From W425 sp964503235 (lineage in GTDB: Bacteria; Chloroflexota; Dehalococcoidia; Dehalococcoidales; RBG-16-60-22): a stretch of DNA of 8,557 bases. The position numbers and the translations under genes were made by a program. The stretch spans positions 1-8,557 of the forward strand of contig CAZCZJ010000093.1 in NCBI GenBank assembly GCA_964503235.1, written 5' to 3'. The first letter of the stretch is position 1. Every line of letters starts with the position of its first letter. Shown here in pieces: positions 1-5,400 of the stretch. A model generated the notes under the pieces. It saw only the letters and a list, made by a program, of their open reading frames with translations. It was not told where the DNA came from and made no database searches.

Positions 1-547
1 AATCGGCGCTGCTTATCTCCAGCTGCTTGGCCAGGATTATCTGCGTCTTGGGATATTCGCCTCCCCATCCATGATAGTCGCAGTACAACCGACCGTACCC
101 GGTGACCAGACCATAGATGCCTATCCGCGGGCTGTGGCAGATATAGCCGGGTGTTACCGTGTTGGCGGAGCCTATCGACCTTGCCAGACGGTGGACGTAG
201 CGGTTGCACCCCCGTCCCGTCCCCTGTGATATGGCTACAGTGTGCGGTCCGTATTTATCACGTGCCTCGTTGACCTTTTCGGCGATGGTTTCTAAAGCTT
301 CATCCCAGGATATCCTCTGCCACTTGCCCTCGCCCTTTTTACCGGTTCTTTTCAGAGGGTATTTCAGGCGGTAGGGATTGTTGATGTGCTGGAGCTGGGA
401 TAGTCCCTTGGCGCACATCGTGCCGTCGGTTACCGATTCCGGATTCCCCTCAACATGGGTGATAACTCCATCCTCTACCGTCACCAGCACGCCGCAGCCG
501 CCGTGACAGCCTTTGCAGGTGGTCTTGATAATTTTCTTTTCACCCAT
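1..547 (-). CDS. Molybdopterin (Mo/W) oxidoreductase catalytic subunit, DMSO reductase family, N-terminal 182 residues
   Basis: The frame is open from an ATG at 547 to the left edge, so only the N-terminus is seen. Residues C11, C14, C18 and C45 form the Cx2Cx3Cx26C motif that binds the 4Fe-4S cluster of this family. The Lys two residues after C45 is the usual electron-relay residue between cluster and pterin. C137, in a Y-I-C-H stretch, falls where cysteine-ligated members, including acetylene hydratase, place the metal ligand. The cluster motif starts at residue 11, with no twin-arginine leader or hydrophobic signal, so the protein should stay in the cytoplasm. A Shine-Dalgarno AGGAGC (556-561) precedes the ATG. 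It is the third gene of an operon with the ferredoxin and NrfD subunits, 21 bases after the latter. The substrate cannot be told from this fragment. Confidence 0.9.
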   Translation of the reverse strand, partial: MGEKKIIKTTCKGCHGGCGVLVTVEDGVITHVEGNPESVTDGTMCAKGLSQLQHINNPYRLKYPLKRTGKKGEGKWQRISWDEALETIAEKVNEARDKYGPHTVAISQGTGRGCNRYVHRLARSIGSANTVTPGYICHSPRIGIYGLVTGYGRLYCDYHGWGGEYPKTQIILAKQLEISSAD

Positions 548-568
548 TTATTTCTGCTCCTGTTTTTT

Positions 569-1507
569 CTAGTAATAAGCGGACGTTTTTACCGGGAGGA
601 TAGGATTATGGATACCGGCTTTTAGCAGGATATACTTCAGGGCGATTGCTCCGACAGTATGAAACCCGATAGCTGTAATCAGCAGGGGAGAAGAAGCGTC
701 GCCGGAAAAGTAGCTGGATACCGATATTACCAGAGGTGAGATGATACCGCAGGTTATCACCCCGATCCAGAACACCGGAGCCAGTTTACCCTTTAATAGC
801 AGCATCGCCGAGTACTTGGCGGTTTTGGAGATGTAAGTAGCATTCCAGACGTAAGCGGCGATGAAAATAATATTGACTATCAGCAGAATACGGCTGACGA
901 ACTCGACCGCGCTGATATCTACCGAGGTATCCACCAGGCCTATCGCCAGCATCAGGGCAAGTCCATCGGTGACCCCGGCAATGATTAATATCAGGGGCAG
1001 CATGGCGGTATTCCAGAAAGGCACGCTCCGGCAATAGCTCATAATGAAACCGCTGTAAATCCCCACCAGGAATCCCAGTATACCGCCCGGTACTCTGAGA
1101 ACAATATCCCAGGTTTCCCAGACGGTACCGGGGTAAACGTTGATGGCGATGTACCCGACGACGAGCTGGATAAAGACGATGGTACCGAAATAAACCGTAA
1201 AGTTAATTCCCCGGGTAAACCAGGAGGTCTTCCAGGAATCGGTGAAGGGAATCAACGTTCGCCAGAACCGCAGTGGCTTGCCGAAGTAAATAAGGTGCGG
1301 CGGCAGTTTCAGGCACATGATGATTAAATATCCAGCCAGCATTCCCCACCAGTTGTTAAAGTAAAGAGACACCAGGTAGAGCCCGGCCCCCAGCGAGGTA
1401 AAAACCTCGGCAATCCAGACCAGTATGCCCCGACGCTCTATCCACTCCGTCTGTGCCGTGGGTTTGACCATCCACTCGTGCGTTACCATCCACTGACGTA
1501 AAGCCAT
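569..1507 (-). CDS. NrfD/PsrC-type integral membrane subunit
   Basis: A 312-residue hydrophobic protein that should anchor the Mo/W enzyme complex in the membrane and exchange electrons with the quinone pool. I count about eight likely membrane helices, near residues 27-50, 52-66, 101-123, 138-159, 167-190, 203-225, 243-266 and 272-295. The loop after helix 2 (67-100) carries the K-P-L-R-F-W and S-W-x-x-x-W-F-T-R-G features typical of NrfD/PsrC proteins. The length fits the family. It starts two bases after the stop of the ferredoxin gene, with GGGAG inside that gene's end as Shine-Dalgarno, so translation is probably coupled. NrfD-type subunits normally carry no redox cofactor. The direction of electron flow cannot be read from sequence. 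Confidence 0.9.
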   Translation of the reverse strand: MALRQWMVTHEWMVKPTAQTEWIERRGILVWIAEVFTSLGAGLYLVSLYFNNWWGMLAGYLIIMCLKLPPHLIYFGKPLRFWRTLIPFTDSWKTSWFTRGINFTVYFGTIVFIQLVVGYIAINVYPGTVWETWDIVLRVPGGILGFLVGIYSGFIMSYCRSVPFWNTAMLPLILIIAGVTDGLALMLAIGLVDTSVDISAVEFVSRILLIVNIIFIAAYVWNATYISKTAKYSAMLLLKGKLAPVFWIGVITCGIISPLVISVSSYFSGDASSPLLITAIGFHTVGAIALKYILLKAGIHNPILPVKTSAYY

Positions 1508-1509
1508 AC

Positions 1510-2169
1510 TTAAACTCCCTTACGTCCTTTATCGATGTAATATGTTGAAGGGTCAGTATCGTATTCCGGATGAAGCTGGAATCCCATATAGCTATATATC
1601 AATCGCCTGACCTCACTTTCAGGGTCATCAAGGTCACCGAAGGTAAGCGCCCGCGACGGACAGGCATTAACACAGGCAGGGGTGGCATCACGGTCTACAC
1701 CCGGTTTGAGTCCCTTCGAGATTCCGTCATCAATCCTTTCCATGCAGAAGTTGCATTTCTCGGTGGTCCCTACGGTATGGGGATACGAACGCTTGCCGGC
1801 TTTTTCAAACTCGGTCAACTCATAGCCGGGGAAATAACCCGTGTCCTTGTCCTTGGATAGGAAGGTCCGGTTCTGGTAAGGACAGGCGATGATACAGTAA
1901 CGGCAGCCGACGCACTTATCCTGGTCTACCCATACTATGCCGTCCTCACGCTGCTGGGTAGCGCCGGTGATGCAGACCTTGACACAGGGCGCATCCTGGC
2001 AGTGGTTGCACCGTACCGGGAATGTCGTCAGTTCTTCCGCCGGTTTTTCCCAGGCGATGAGTCGCGGCCAGGTAATACCGAGGGGCAGAAAATGCTCAAC
2101 CCGGCAGGCCGCCACGCAGCCATGGCATCGCATGCACTTGCCCAGGTCTACTACCATTCCCCATCTCAT
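1510..2169 (-). CDS. Four-cluster 4Fe-4S ferredoxin subunit (NrfC/PsrB/DmsB type)
   Basis: A 219-residue electron-transfer subunit that should carry electrons between the Mo/W catalytic subunit and the NrfD membrane subunit. Sixteen cysteines fall in four groups: C12/15/18/22, C54/57/62/66, C86/89/92/96 and C139/142/166/170. The last group has the long C-x2-C...C-x3-C spacing typical of DmsB/NrfC-type subunits. No cluster ligand is missing, so all four 4Fe-4S clusters are probably present. There is no signal peptide, which agrees with a cytoplasm-facing complex. The ATG at 2169 is supported by AGGAGA about ten bases upstream. It is the first gene of its operon and starts next to the divergent control region, so it is the gene most directly exposed to the Crp/Fnr-type operators there. 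Confidence 0.94.
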   Translation of the reverse strand: MRWGMVVDLGKCMRCHGCVAACRVEHFLPLGITWPRLIAWEKPAEELTTFPVRCNHCQDAPCVKVCITGATQQREDGIVWVDQDKCVGCRYCIIACPYQNRTFLSKDKDTGYFPGYELTEFEKAGKRSYPHTVGTTEKCNFCMERIDDGISKGLKPGVDRDATPACVNACPSRALTFGDLDDPESEVRRLIYSYMGFQLHPEYDTDPSTYYIDKGRKGV

Positions 2170-2212
2170 CGAATATTTCTCCTTTTAGCGATATCGGTAT
2201 AAATTACGCATA

Positions 2213-2239
2213 TTGACATAAATATGTATTTACTATAAT
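2213..2239 (+). promoter_or_regulatory. Possible promoter with perfect hexamers and short spacer
   Basis: TTGACA (2213-2218) and TATAAT (2234-2239) both match sigma-70 consensus exactly, but the spacer is only 15 bases instead of about 17. If used, it would fire rightward toward the regulator gene, giving a leader of about 200 bases that crosses both palindromes, so the bound regulator could act as a roadblock. The short spacer and AT-rich surroundings keep confidence low. Confidence 0.25.
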
Positions 2240-2263
2240 TCTCTATTATTGATATGCACAAGG

Positions 2264-2280
2264 AAATATTAATATATTTC
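2264..2280 (-). promoter_or_regulatory. AT-rich -10-like region for the leftward redox operon
   Basis: Read on the minus strand this stretch contains TATATT (2276-2271) and TAATAT (2271-2266), both -10-like, inside a 10-bp palindrome at 2266-2275. The nearer operator (centre 2302.5) would lie about 38-44 bases upstream of the resulting start. That is close to the -41.5 position at which Crp/Fnr proteins activate class II promoters. No good -35 hexamer is evident, which also fits activator dependence. This is inference from spacing only. Confidence 0.3.
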
Positions 2281-2294
2281 GAAAAGCAACAAAT

Positions 2295-2310
2295 TGTAAC
2301 TTATGTGACA
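2295..2310. promoter_or_regulatory. Crp/Fnr-type operator half-palindrome pair, site 1 (TGTAAC-TTAT-GTGACA)
   Basis: Two half-sites separated by four bases give the 16-bp geometry of Crp/Fnr-family operators, with one mismatch between the arms (GTAAC against GTGAC). It lies between the redox operon and a Crp/Fnr-type gene. The outer arms TTGTAACT (2294-2301) and AGTTACAA (2321-2328) of the two neighbouring sites also form a perfect 8-bp inverted repeat. The regulator at 2445 is the obvious candidate ligand. Confidence 0.5.
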
Positions 2311-2311
2311 T

Positions 2312-2327
2312 AGTAACATTAGTTACA
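2312..2327. promoter_or_regulatory. Crp/Fnr-type operator, site 2 (perfect GTAAC-ATTA-GTTAC)
   Basis: A perfect 5-4-5 palindrome (2313-2326), centred 17 bases from site 1. The geometry is that of the Fnr box (TTGAT-N4-ATCAA), but the third base of each half-site is A rather than G. That resembles the TTAAT half-site of the CprK dehalobox. Placement beside a Crp/Fnr-type gene whose recognition helix lacks the usual Glu makes it a good operator candidate. Confidence 0.55.
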
Positions 2328-2389
2328 AATAATGTCAACCCTTTTTCACCCTGTTATCTATCAGGGAATGCACTACTTTTTACCGATGT

Positions 2390-2418
2390 TTGACAAAATG
2401 AGTGAGTTTACCTAAATT
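2390..2418 (+). promoter_or_regulatory. Probable sigma-70 promoter of the Crp/Fnr-type regulator gene
   Basis: TTGACA (2390-2395, perfect) is followed after 17 bases by TAAATT (2413-2418, four of six matches). Transcription would start near 2425, about 20 bases before the ATG at 2445. AAGAGG (2425-2430) would then lie at the very 5' end, 14 bases from the ATG, which is a poor ribosome site. The two palindromes sit about 105-122 bases upstream of this start, too far for simple repression. Confidence 0.5.
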
Positions 2419-2444
2419 AATGGCTAAGAGGTTATCAGTTTATT

Positions 2445-3110
2445 ATGACGGTTTCATTAAAAACCCTGGCCAAAATGCTCTACTTTACCGGTTTGAGTTC
2501 GGACGAACTTGAAGTAGTGAAGCAGTACATTGCTTTTGAGAAAAAGATAGACAAGGGACAGACACTCCTCGAAGAAGGCGACGAGTCCGAATACATGTAC
2601 CTTATCATCTCCGGTGCCGTGAAAATATTCAAGCGGTCGATAAACGGAAAAGAGCAAATCCTGAACATAGCTTCAACCGGCGAATCGTTGAATGATGTTT
2701 CAACCTTCGATGGCGGAGGTTCGGCGATGGATATGCTGGCTATGACTCCGGTACACCTCCTGGCTATTAGAAAAACAGATATCAAAGCCCTCTTCGCCAA
2801 GTTCCCCCAAATTGCTATCAACGTTGCCGGAGTACTGGCAGCTAAGGTGCGCCGTGATTCCTCACTGGTGGAGGTGCTTTCGTTCGACCAGGTCATCAGT
2901 CGGCTGGCCAGGCTCATAATAAAGCAGACCGATGCCGAAAAAAGCCTGTTGCCGCTCTTTAACCAGCAGGACCTGGCGGCGATGGTGGGTACCAGCCGGG
3001 TGGTGGTCAACCGGTCGCTTAAAGCTATGGAAGACCAGGGGGCTATCCGACTCGAGCGACGTCGCATCGTGGTTACAAATAGAGAGAATCTGGAAAATCT
3101 GGTCAAATAG
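2445..3110 (+). CDS. Crp/Fnr-family transcriptional regulator, cysteine-free, CprK-like recognition helix
   Basis: A 221-residue regulator with an N-terminal cyclic-nucleotide-type effector domain (about 12-125, with the G-E-S-L turn near 79-82), a dimerisation helix (about 126-160) and a C-terminal winged helix-turn-helix (172-210). It contains no cysteine, so it cannot carry the FNR 4Fe-4S cluster. Its only His is H104, so a bis-His heme is unlikely. A small-molecule effector is the simplest guess. The recognition helix reads S-R-V-V-V-N-R (184-190). Crp and Fnr have R-E-T-V/I-x-R there, so Val186 replaces the Glu that reads the G:C pair of TGTGA/TTGAT. The adjacent palindromes have TAA where those sites have TGA. 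It is divergent from the redox operon and 33 bases ahead of the small NTF2-fold gene, so it probably controls both. Confidence 0.9.
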   Translation: MTVSLKTLAKMLYFTGLSSDELEVVKQYIAFEKKIDKGQTLLEEGDESEYMYLIISGAVKIFKRSINGKEQILNIASTGESLNDVSTFDGGGSAMDMLAMTPVHLLAIRKTDIKALFAKFPQIAINVAGVLAAKVRRDSSLVEVLSFDQVISRLARLIIKQTDAEKSLLPLFNQQDLAAMVGTSRVVVNRSLKAMEDQGAIRLERRRIVVTNRENLENLVK

Positions 3111-3117
3111 AAGATTA

Positions 3118-3134
3118 CCGGGTAATTTGCCCGG
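3118..3134 (+). promoter_or_regulatory. Small hairpin overlapping the ribosome-binding site of the next gene
   Basis: CCGGG (3118-3122) and CCCGG (3130-3134) can pair around a seven-base loop, just after the regulator stop codon. The 3' arm covers the first two bases of the Shine-Dalgarno at 3133-3138. A five-pair all-GC stem could dampen translation of the NTF2-like gene. No U tract follows, so it is not an intrinsic terminator. Functional relevance is inferred. Confidence 0.3.
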
Positions 3135-3138
3135 GAGG
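3133..3138 (+). promoter_or_regulatory. Shine-Dalgarno GGGAGG deciding the start at 3144
   Basis: GGGAGG is five bases before ATG 3144. The in-frame GTG at 3138 overlaps the same bases and cannot use them as a ribosome site. The ATG is therefore preferred, making the protein two residues shorter than the longest open frame. Confidence 0.7.
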
Positions 3139-3143
3139 TGTTT

Positions 3144-3584
3144 ATGGATTTAGAGGAGCTTGCAAAAAGGGTACAGGCTATCGAGGACCTGGAGGAAATC
3201 AAGAAACTGCACCAGAAGTACATTGATTTAATGGATAACCTCAAATATAAGGAGGTTCTGGACCTCTTTACGGAAGATGCTTCGGTAGAAGTACGAAACT
3301 CCGGAGTACTCAAGGGTAAGGAGGGACTCACCGATATTTATATCAACAAACTGGGCAGGAGGACGGCCCGGTCCGAAGGACACTTTGTCATCGAACCGGA
3401 CATCACCATCGAGGGAGACACTGCCAGGGGCACCTGGCTGGTTTACATGCTATTCTCTAAGCCGACTGTAGAGTGGGTGCAGGGAAGGAATGAGGCGGAA
3501 TATATTAAGGTCGGCGGGAAATGGAAAATCAAGTCGATGAAATTCACCCGGACCAACGCCTCCAGGCCTGATATGTTTCCCTAG
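3144..3584 (+). CDS. SnoaL-like NTF2-fold protein, BaiE-like dehydratase/isomerase candidate
   Basis: A 146-residue protein of the SnoaL-like/NTF2 superfamily, a cone-shaped fold used by cofactor-free dehydratases, isomerases and binding proteins. The N-terminal helix (1-36), the F-x-E-D-A-x-V-E strand (42-49), the G-K-E loop and the D-I-T-I-E-G-D-T-A-R-G-x-W strand pair (86-98) are typical. Against bile-acid 7-alpha-dehydratase BaiE, aligned from memory, Y26, D31 and H80 match the catalytic Tyr30, Asp35 and His83, while the position of BaiE Asp106 is Met102. Lyase or isomerase chemistry on a hydrophobic substrate is thus plausible but not proven. It follows the regulator by 33 bases and is probably co-transcribed. 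It converges on the gene at 3603 with no terminator between. Confidence 0.8.
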   Translation: MDLEELAKRVQAIEDLEEIKKLHQKYIDLMDNLKYKEVLDLFTEDASVEVRNSGVLKGKEGLTDIYINKLGRRTARSEGHFVIEPDITIEGDTARGTWLVYMLFSKPTVEWVQGRNEAEYIKVGGKWKIKSMKFTRTNASRPDMFP

Positions 3585-3602
3585 ATGTCAAATAATCACC
3601 GT

Positions 3603-4253
3603 TTACTCCGGATACGGCTCAGGTGGTGGGGGCTCCATCACGTTGATACGATACCGACTGTATGGCATGAAATACGTGGTCGGTTTATCCGGGATATTTT
3701 CCGGAGAACCGGCTATACTGGCTGCCACCGGTTCTTCCACCCAGCCTTTTTCATAGGGACACATAAACGCCTGGCGGTAGGCAAACTTAAAAAATTTCCA
3801 CTGCCCGTCCTCTTTTACATACTCCATATCGTATTTCCCCAGGCACAGGAACTGCTTAAACATACCACCGCCTACAAAAGAACAAAAGCCGTGGGAATGC
3901 CATAGCCCCTTGGCTCTGGTCCTATCCCGGTTGATTTCGATTACAGGGTTGACGGTCATGTGTATCGCCAGGTTTCCCGCTCCTATTTTCTTATCACTGA
4001 ATACCGTGTTCCAGAACCGGGTAATGCTCTCGATTCCTTCGTAAACGCCACTGTCTTCTATCTCCATGTTAACGCCCGGTGTTTTCTGGGCGAACAGAGC
4101 CGGTACCTCGGAACGTTTTCCTATATAATACAGGTGCGCGTATAACGACTGCAGTTTCCAGATTTCCAGATAGTCTTTGGCATAAGCCCCCTCGGCTACC
4201 TGCTCTTTCAGACTTTTAACTTCGGCTTCCAGTTCTTCTAGAGTCATCGTCAT
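3603..4253 (-). CDS. NTF2-like (SnoaL-type) protein with proline-rich tail
   Basis: A 216-residue protein whose first 165 residues fit the SnoaL/NTF2-like fold: a charged N-terminal helix (4-20), a second helix with Y38 in the pocket-lining position, an aromatic-rich segment with H98, then W118-H119-S120-H121 on a central strand, and Q151-W152-K153 near the end. His pairs of this kind occur in scytalone dehydratase-like enzymes, but the Asp found five residues after the pocket Tyr in BaiE is Tyr43 here. Residues 166-216 are an unusual extension ending in a P-P-P-P-E-P run. ATG 4253 is chosen because AAGGGGG lies nine bases upstream and the family motif begins there. An ATG at 4316 would add 21 residues and overlap the upstream stop. 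It is the second gene of a two-gene unit with the 4309-5202 gene. Confidence 0.75.
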   Translation of the reverse strand: MTMTLEELEAEVKSLKEQVAEGAYAKDYLEIWKLQSLYAHLYYIGKRSEVPALFAQKTPGVNMEIEDSGVYEGIESITRFWNTVFSDKKIGAGNLAIHMTVNPVIEINRDRTRAKGLWHSHGFCSFVGGGMFKQFLCLGKYDMEYVKEDGQWKFFKFAYRQAFMCPYEKGWVEEPVAASIAGSPENIPDKPTTYFMPYSRYRINVMEPPPPEPYPE

Positions 4254-4262
4254 TTCCCATTT

Positions 4263-4269
4263 CCCCCTT
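4263..4269 (-). promoter_or_regulatory. Shine-Dalgarno AAGGGGG for the start at 4253
   Basis: On the minus strand AAGGGGG lies nine bases before ATG 4253. The alternative ATG at 4316 has no comparable site and would depend on coupling to the stop of the upstream gene (TGA at 4311-4309, an 8-base overlap). Confidence 0.55.
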
Positions 4270-4308
4270 ATTTCTTTCCGGAACATGGTTACCGTAAACC
4301 GGTGAGAC

Positions 4309-5202
4309 TCAGTCATCCCAGCCGGATTTAGCGCGATAGGGGAGCGACGTCATATTAGCCTCGATTGCCTCGATTTTGCCACTCTTTATCTTGAACAGCT
4401 CGCTGACGACGACGGTAAAAGGCTTCCGGGCGGCGGGTATCATTTCCACCTCGCCCACTTCGGGGACTTCGGCGAAATTGATATTACCGGCGTGGTGGAA
4501 CATGAAGGTACCGAAGGTCAGTCCCCGCTCTTCGTCGATTACCGTATAGCGACGCGGCTTTATCTCGGTGATATAAATAAACGACTTGGAGTTTATCTGC
4601 TCACGGGTGCCGAGGGCAATCGGGTTGAAAGAAGAACCGGGCAATTGCATATTGGGATTGTTGGTGGTCTGCATTCCGTTTTCCACCCGGTTACAATCAT
4701 CGCCCCAGGGGACGATATCACCGTCATCTGTCTCGAGGGCATCGAAATAGAGGTCGGATATCCTTATCATCTCCTCCCGCGAGACACGCTCCGAAGTTGA
4801 CAGTGTTTCCAGAAAAGTCGGTCTCGGTTTAACCAGATTTTCCACCGGAATAGGTCGCTCGCCACCCCGTACGACAATGTTTTCAATCTCGGTAATCAGT
4901 CCTTCTATGGTTTTCAGACGGCTGGCAATAATGATGGGAAAGCCGTTCTCCTTCATCAGACCGTAAAAACCTACCTGACCTCCCTGCGGGTCGCAGGCAT
5001 ATAATCTGTAGGTCGCATCATCGCTGGCGGTTGCCCACAGTCCTTCTCCGAGGGGTAGCTCGATGGTGTTTTCAGTGTGCTTCAGGGTCCTGGACAGCGG
5101 TAGACGAGAAGGGTCATGGGCGATGAGAGCCTCGAGGTACCGGTCCTGCAAGCTCTCCAGATAAGCCCGGTCGGTTTCTTTACTTTGGCGTGAAGACGTC
5201 AT
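4309..5202 (-). CDS. DUF8021-like protein with two NTF2-like halves
   Basis: A 297-residue soluble protein without signal peptide. Two halves look alike. Residues 21-112 have Y-L-E-A-L...D...E-N followed by a G-E-G-L-W-A-T-A segment and close with K-x-x-x-G-x-I-x-x-I-E. Residues 146-283 have Y-F-D-A-L...D-G-D, then D-C-N-R-V-E-N-G (169-176), and close with F-K-I-K-S-G-K-I-x-x-I-E. This resembles the family I know as DUF8021, which I take to be a duplicated NTF2-like fold; its biochemistry is unknown to me. C170, R172, E174 and N175 of the second half are the best candidates for a functional site. GGGGGAA lies upstream of ATG 5202, and a good promoter precedes it. It is the first gene of a unit with the NTF2-like gene at 3603. 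Confidence 0.75.
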   Translation of the reverse strand: MTSSRQSKETDRAYLESLQDRYLEALIAHDPSRLPLSRTLKHTENTIELPLGEGLWATASDDATYRLYACDPQGGQVGFYGLMKENGFPIIIASRLKTIEGLITEIENIVVRGGERPIPVENLVKPRPTFLETLSTSERVSREEMIRISDLYFDALETDDGDIVPWGDDCNRVENGMQTTNNPNMQLPGSSFNPIALGTREQINSKSFIYITEIKPRRYTVIDEERGLTFGTFMFHHAGNINFAEVPEVGEVEMIPAARKPFTVVVSELFKIKSGKIEAIEANMTSLPYRAKSGWDD

Positions 5203-5233
5203 TCAAAAAATTCCCCCTGGTATTGCTGATTGG

Positions 5234-5262
5234 ATATTACTAGCTGGAATATAAAAAGTCAA
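5234..5262 (-). promoter_or_regulatory. Sigma-70-type promoter for the leftward NTF2-like gene pair
   Basis: On the minus strand TTGACT (5262-5257, five of six matches) is followed after exactly 17 bases by TAATAT (5239-5234, four of six). Transcription would begin near 5227, about 25 bases before ATG 5202, leaving room for the Shine-Dalgarno. I see no Crp/Fnr-type palindrome beside it, so this unit may not be under the regulator at 2445. Confidence 0.55.
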
Positions 5263-5313
5263 AAACAATGGTTAGAATAATCGGGTGGGGAAGCAACAAA
5301 GTGGTTATATTAC

Positions 5314-5342
5314 TTTCCTATTTTTCTAGTGCAGTTTATAAT
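5314..5342 (+). promoter_or_regulatory. Possible promoter for the M24-fold / flavodoxin-ferredoxin unit
   Basis: A perfect TATAAT (5337-5342) with a weak -35 TTTCCT (5314-5319, three of six) 17 bases upstream. The start would be near 5350, giving a 50-base leader to ATG 5401. The weak -35 could mean activator dependence. Confidence 0.4.
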
Positions 5343-5370
5343 CATTAGAGACTTTTGTTTTGTTGAATCG

Positions 5371-5383
5371 ATATCTTTGATAT
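5371..5383. repeat. 13-base palindrome ATATC-TTT-GATAT before the M24-fold gene
   Basis: Two five-base arms around a three-base centre lie in the leader, just ahead of the Shine-Dalgarno (AGGGAAGG, 5387-5394). It could be an operator or a chance AT-rich palindrome. No second copy was seen at the other promoters. Confidence 0.25.
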
Positions 5384-5400
5384 TACAGGGAAGGTGAACG

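Noticed and set aside
1570..2202. Plus-strand open frames opposite the ferredoxin gene
   Set aside because: They lie entirely within a gene with sixteen correctly spaced cysteines on the other strand and have no domain features.
2349..2366. CCCTG-N8-CAGGG hairpin as a terminator
   Set aside because: No T tract follows on either strand, and no gene ends nearby. At best it is a weak operator-like palindrome; five-base arms are not enough to list it.
3072..3081. GTTACAAATA, the same ten bases as at 2322-2331, as a further operator
   Set aside because: It is only a half-site without a partner arm and lies inside the coding end of the regulator, so it is probably chance.
2445..3110. Oxygen-sensing FNR protein
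   Set aside because: No cysteine occurs anywhere in the protein, so the 4Fe-4S sensor cluster of FNR cannot form.
2480..3331. Long minus-strand open frame of 283 codons opposite the regulator
   Set aside because: Its product is Ser/Arg-rich low-complexity with no family features, and it is antisense to a convincing Crp/Fnr gene. It is a codon-bias shadow.
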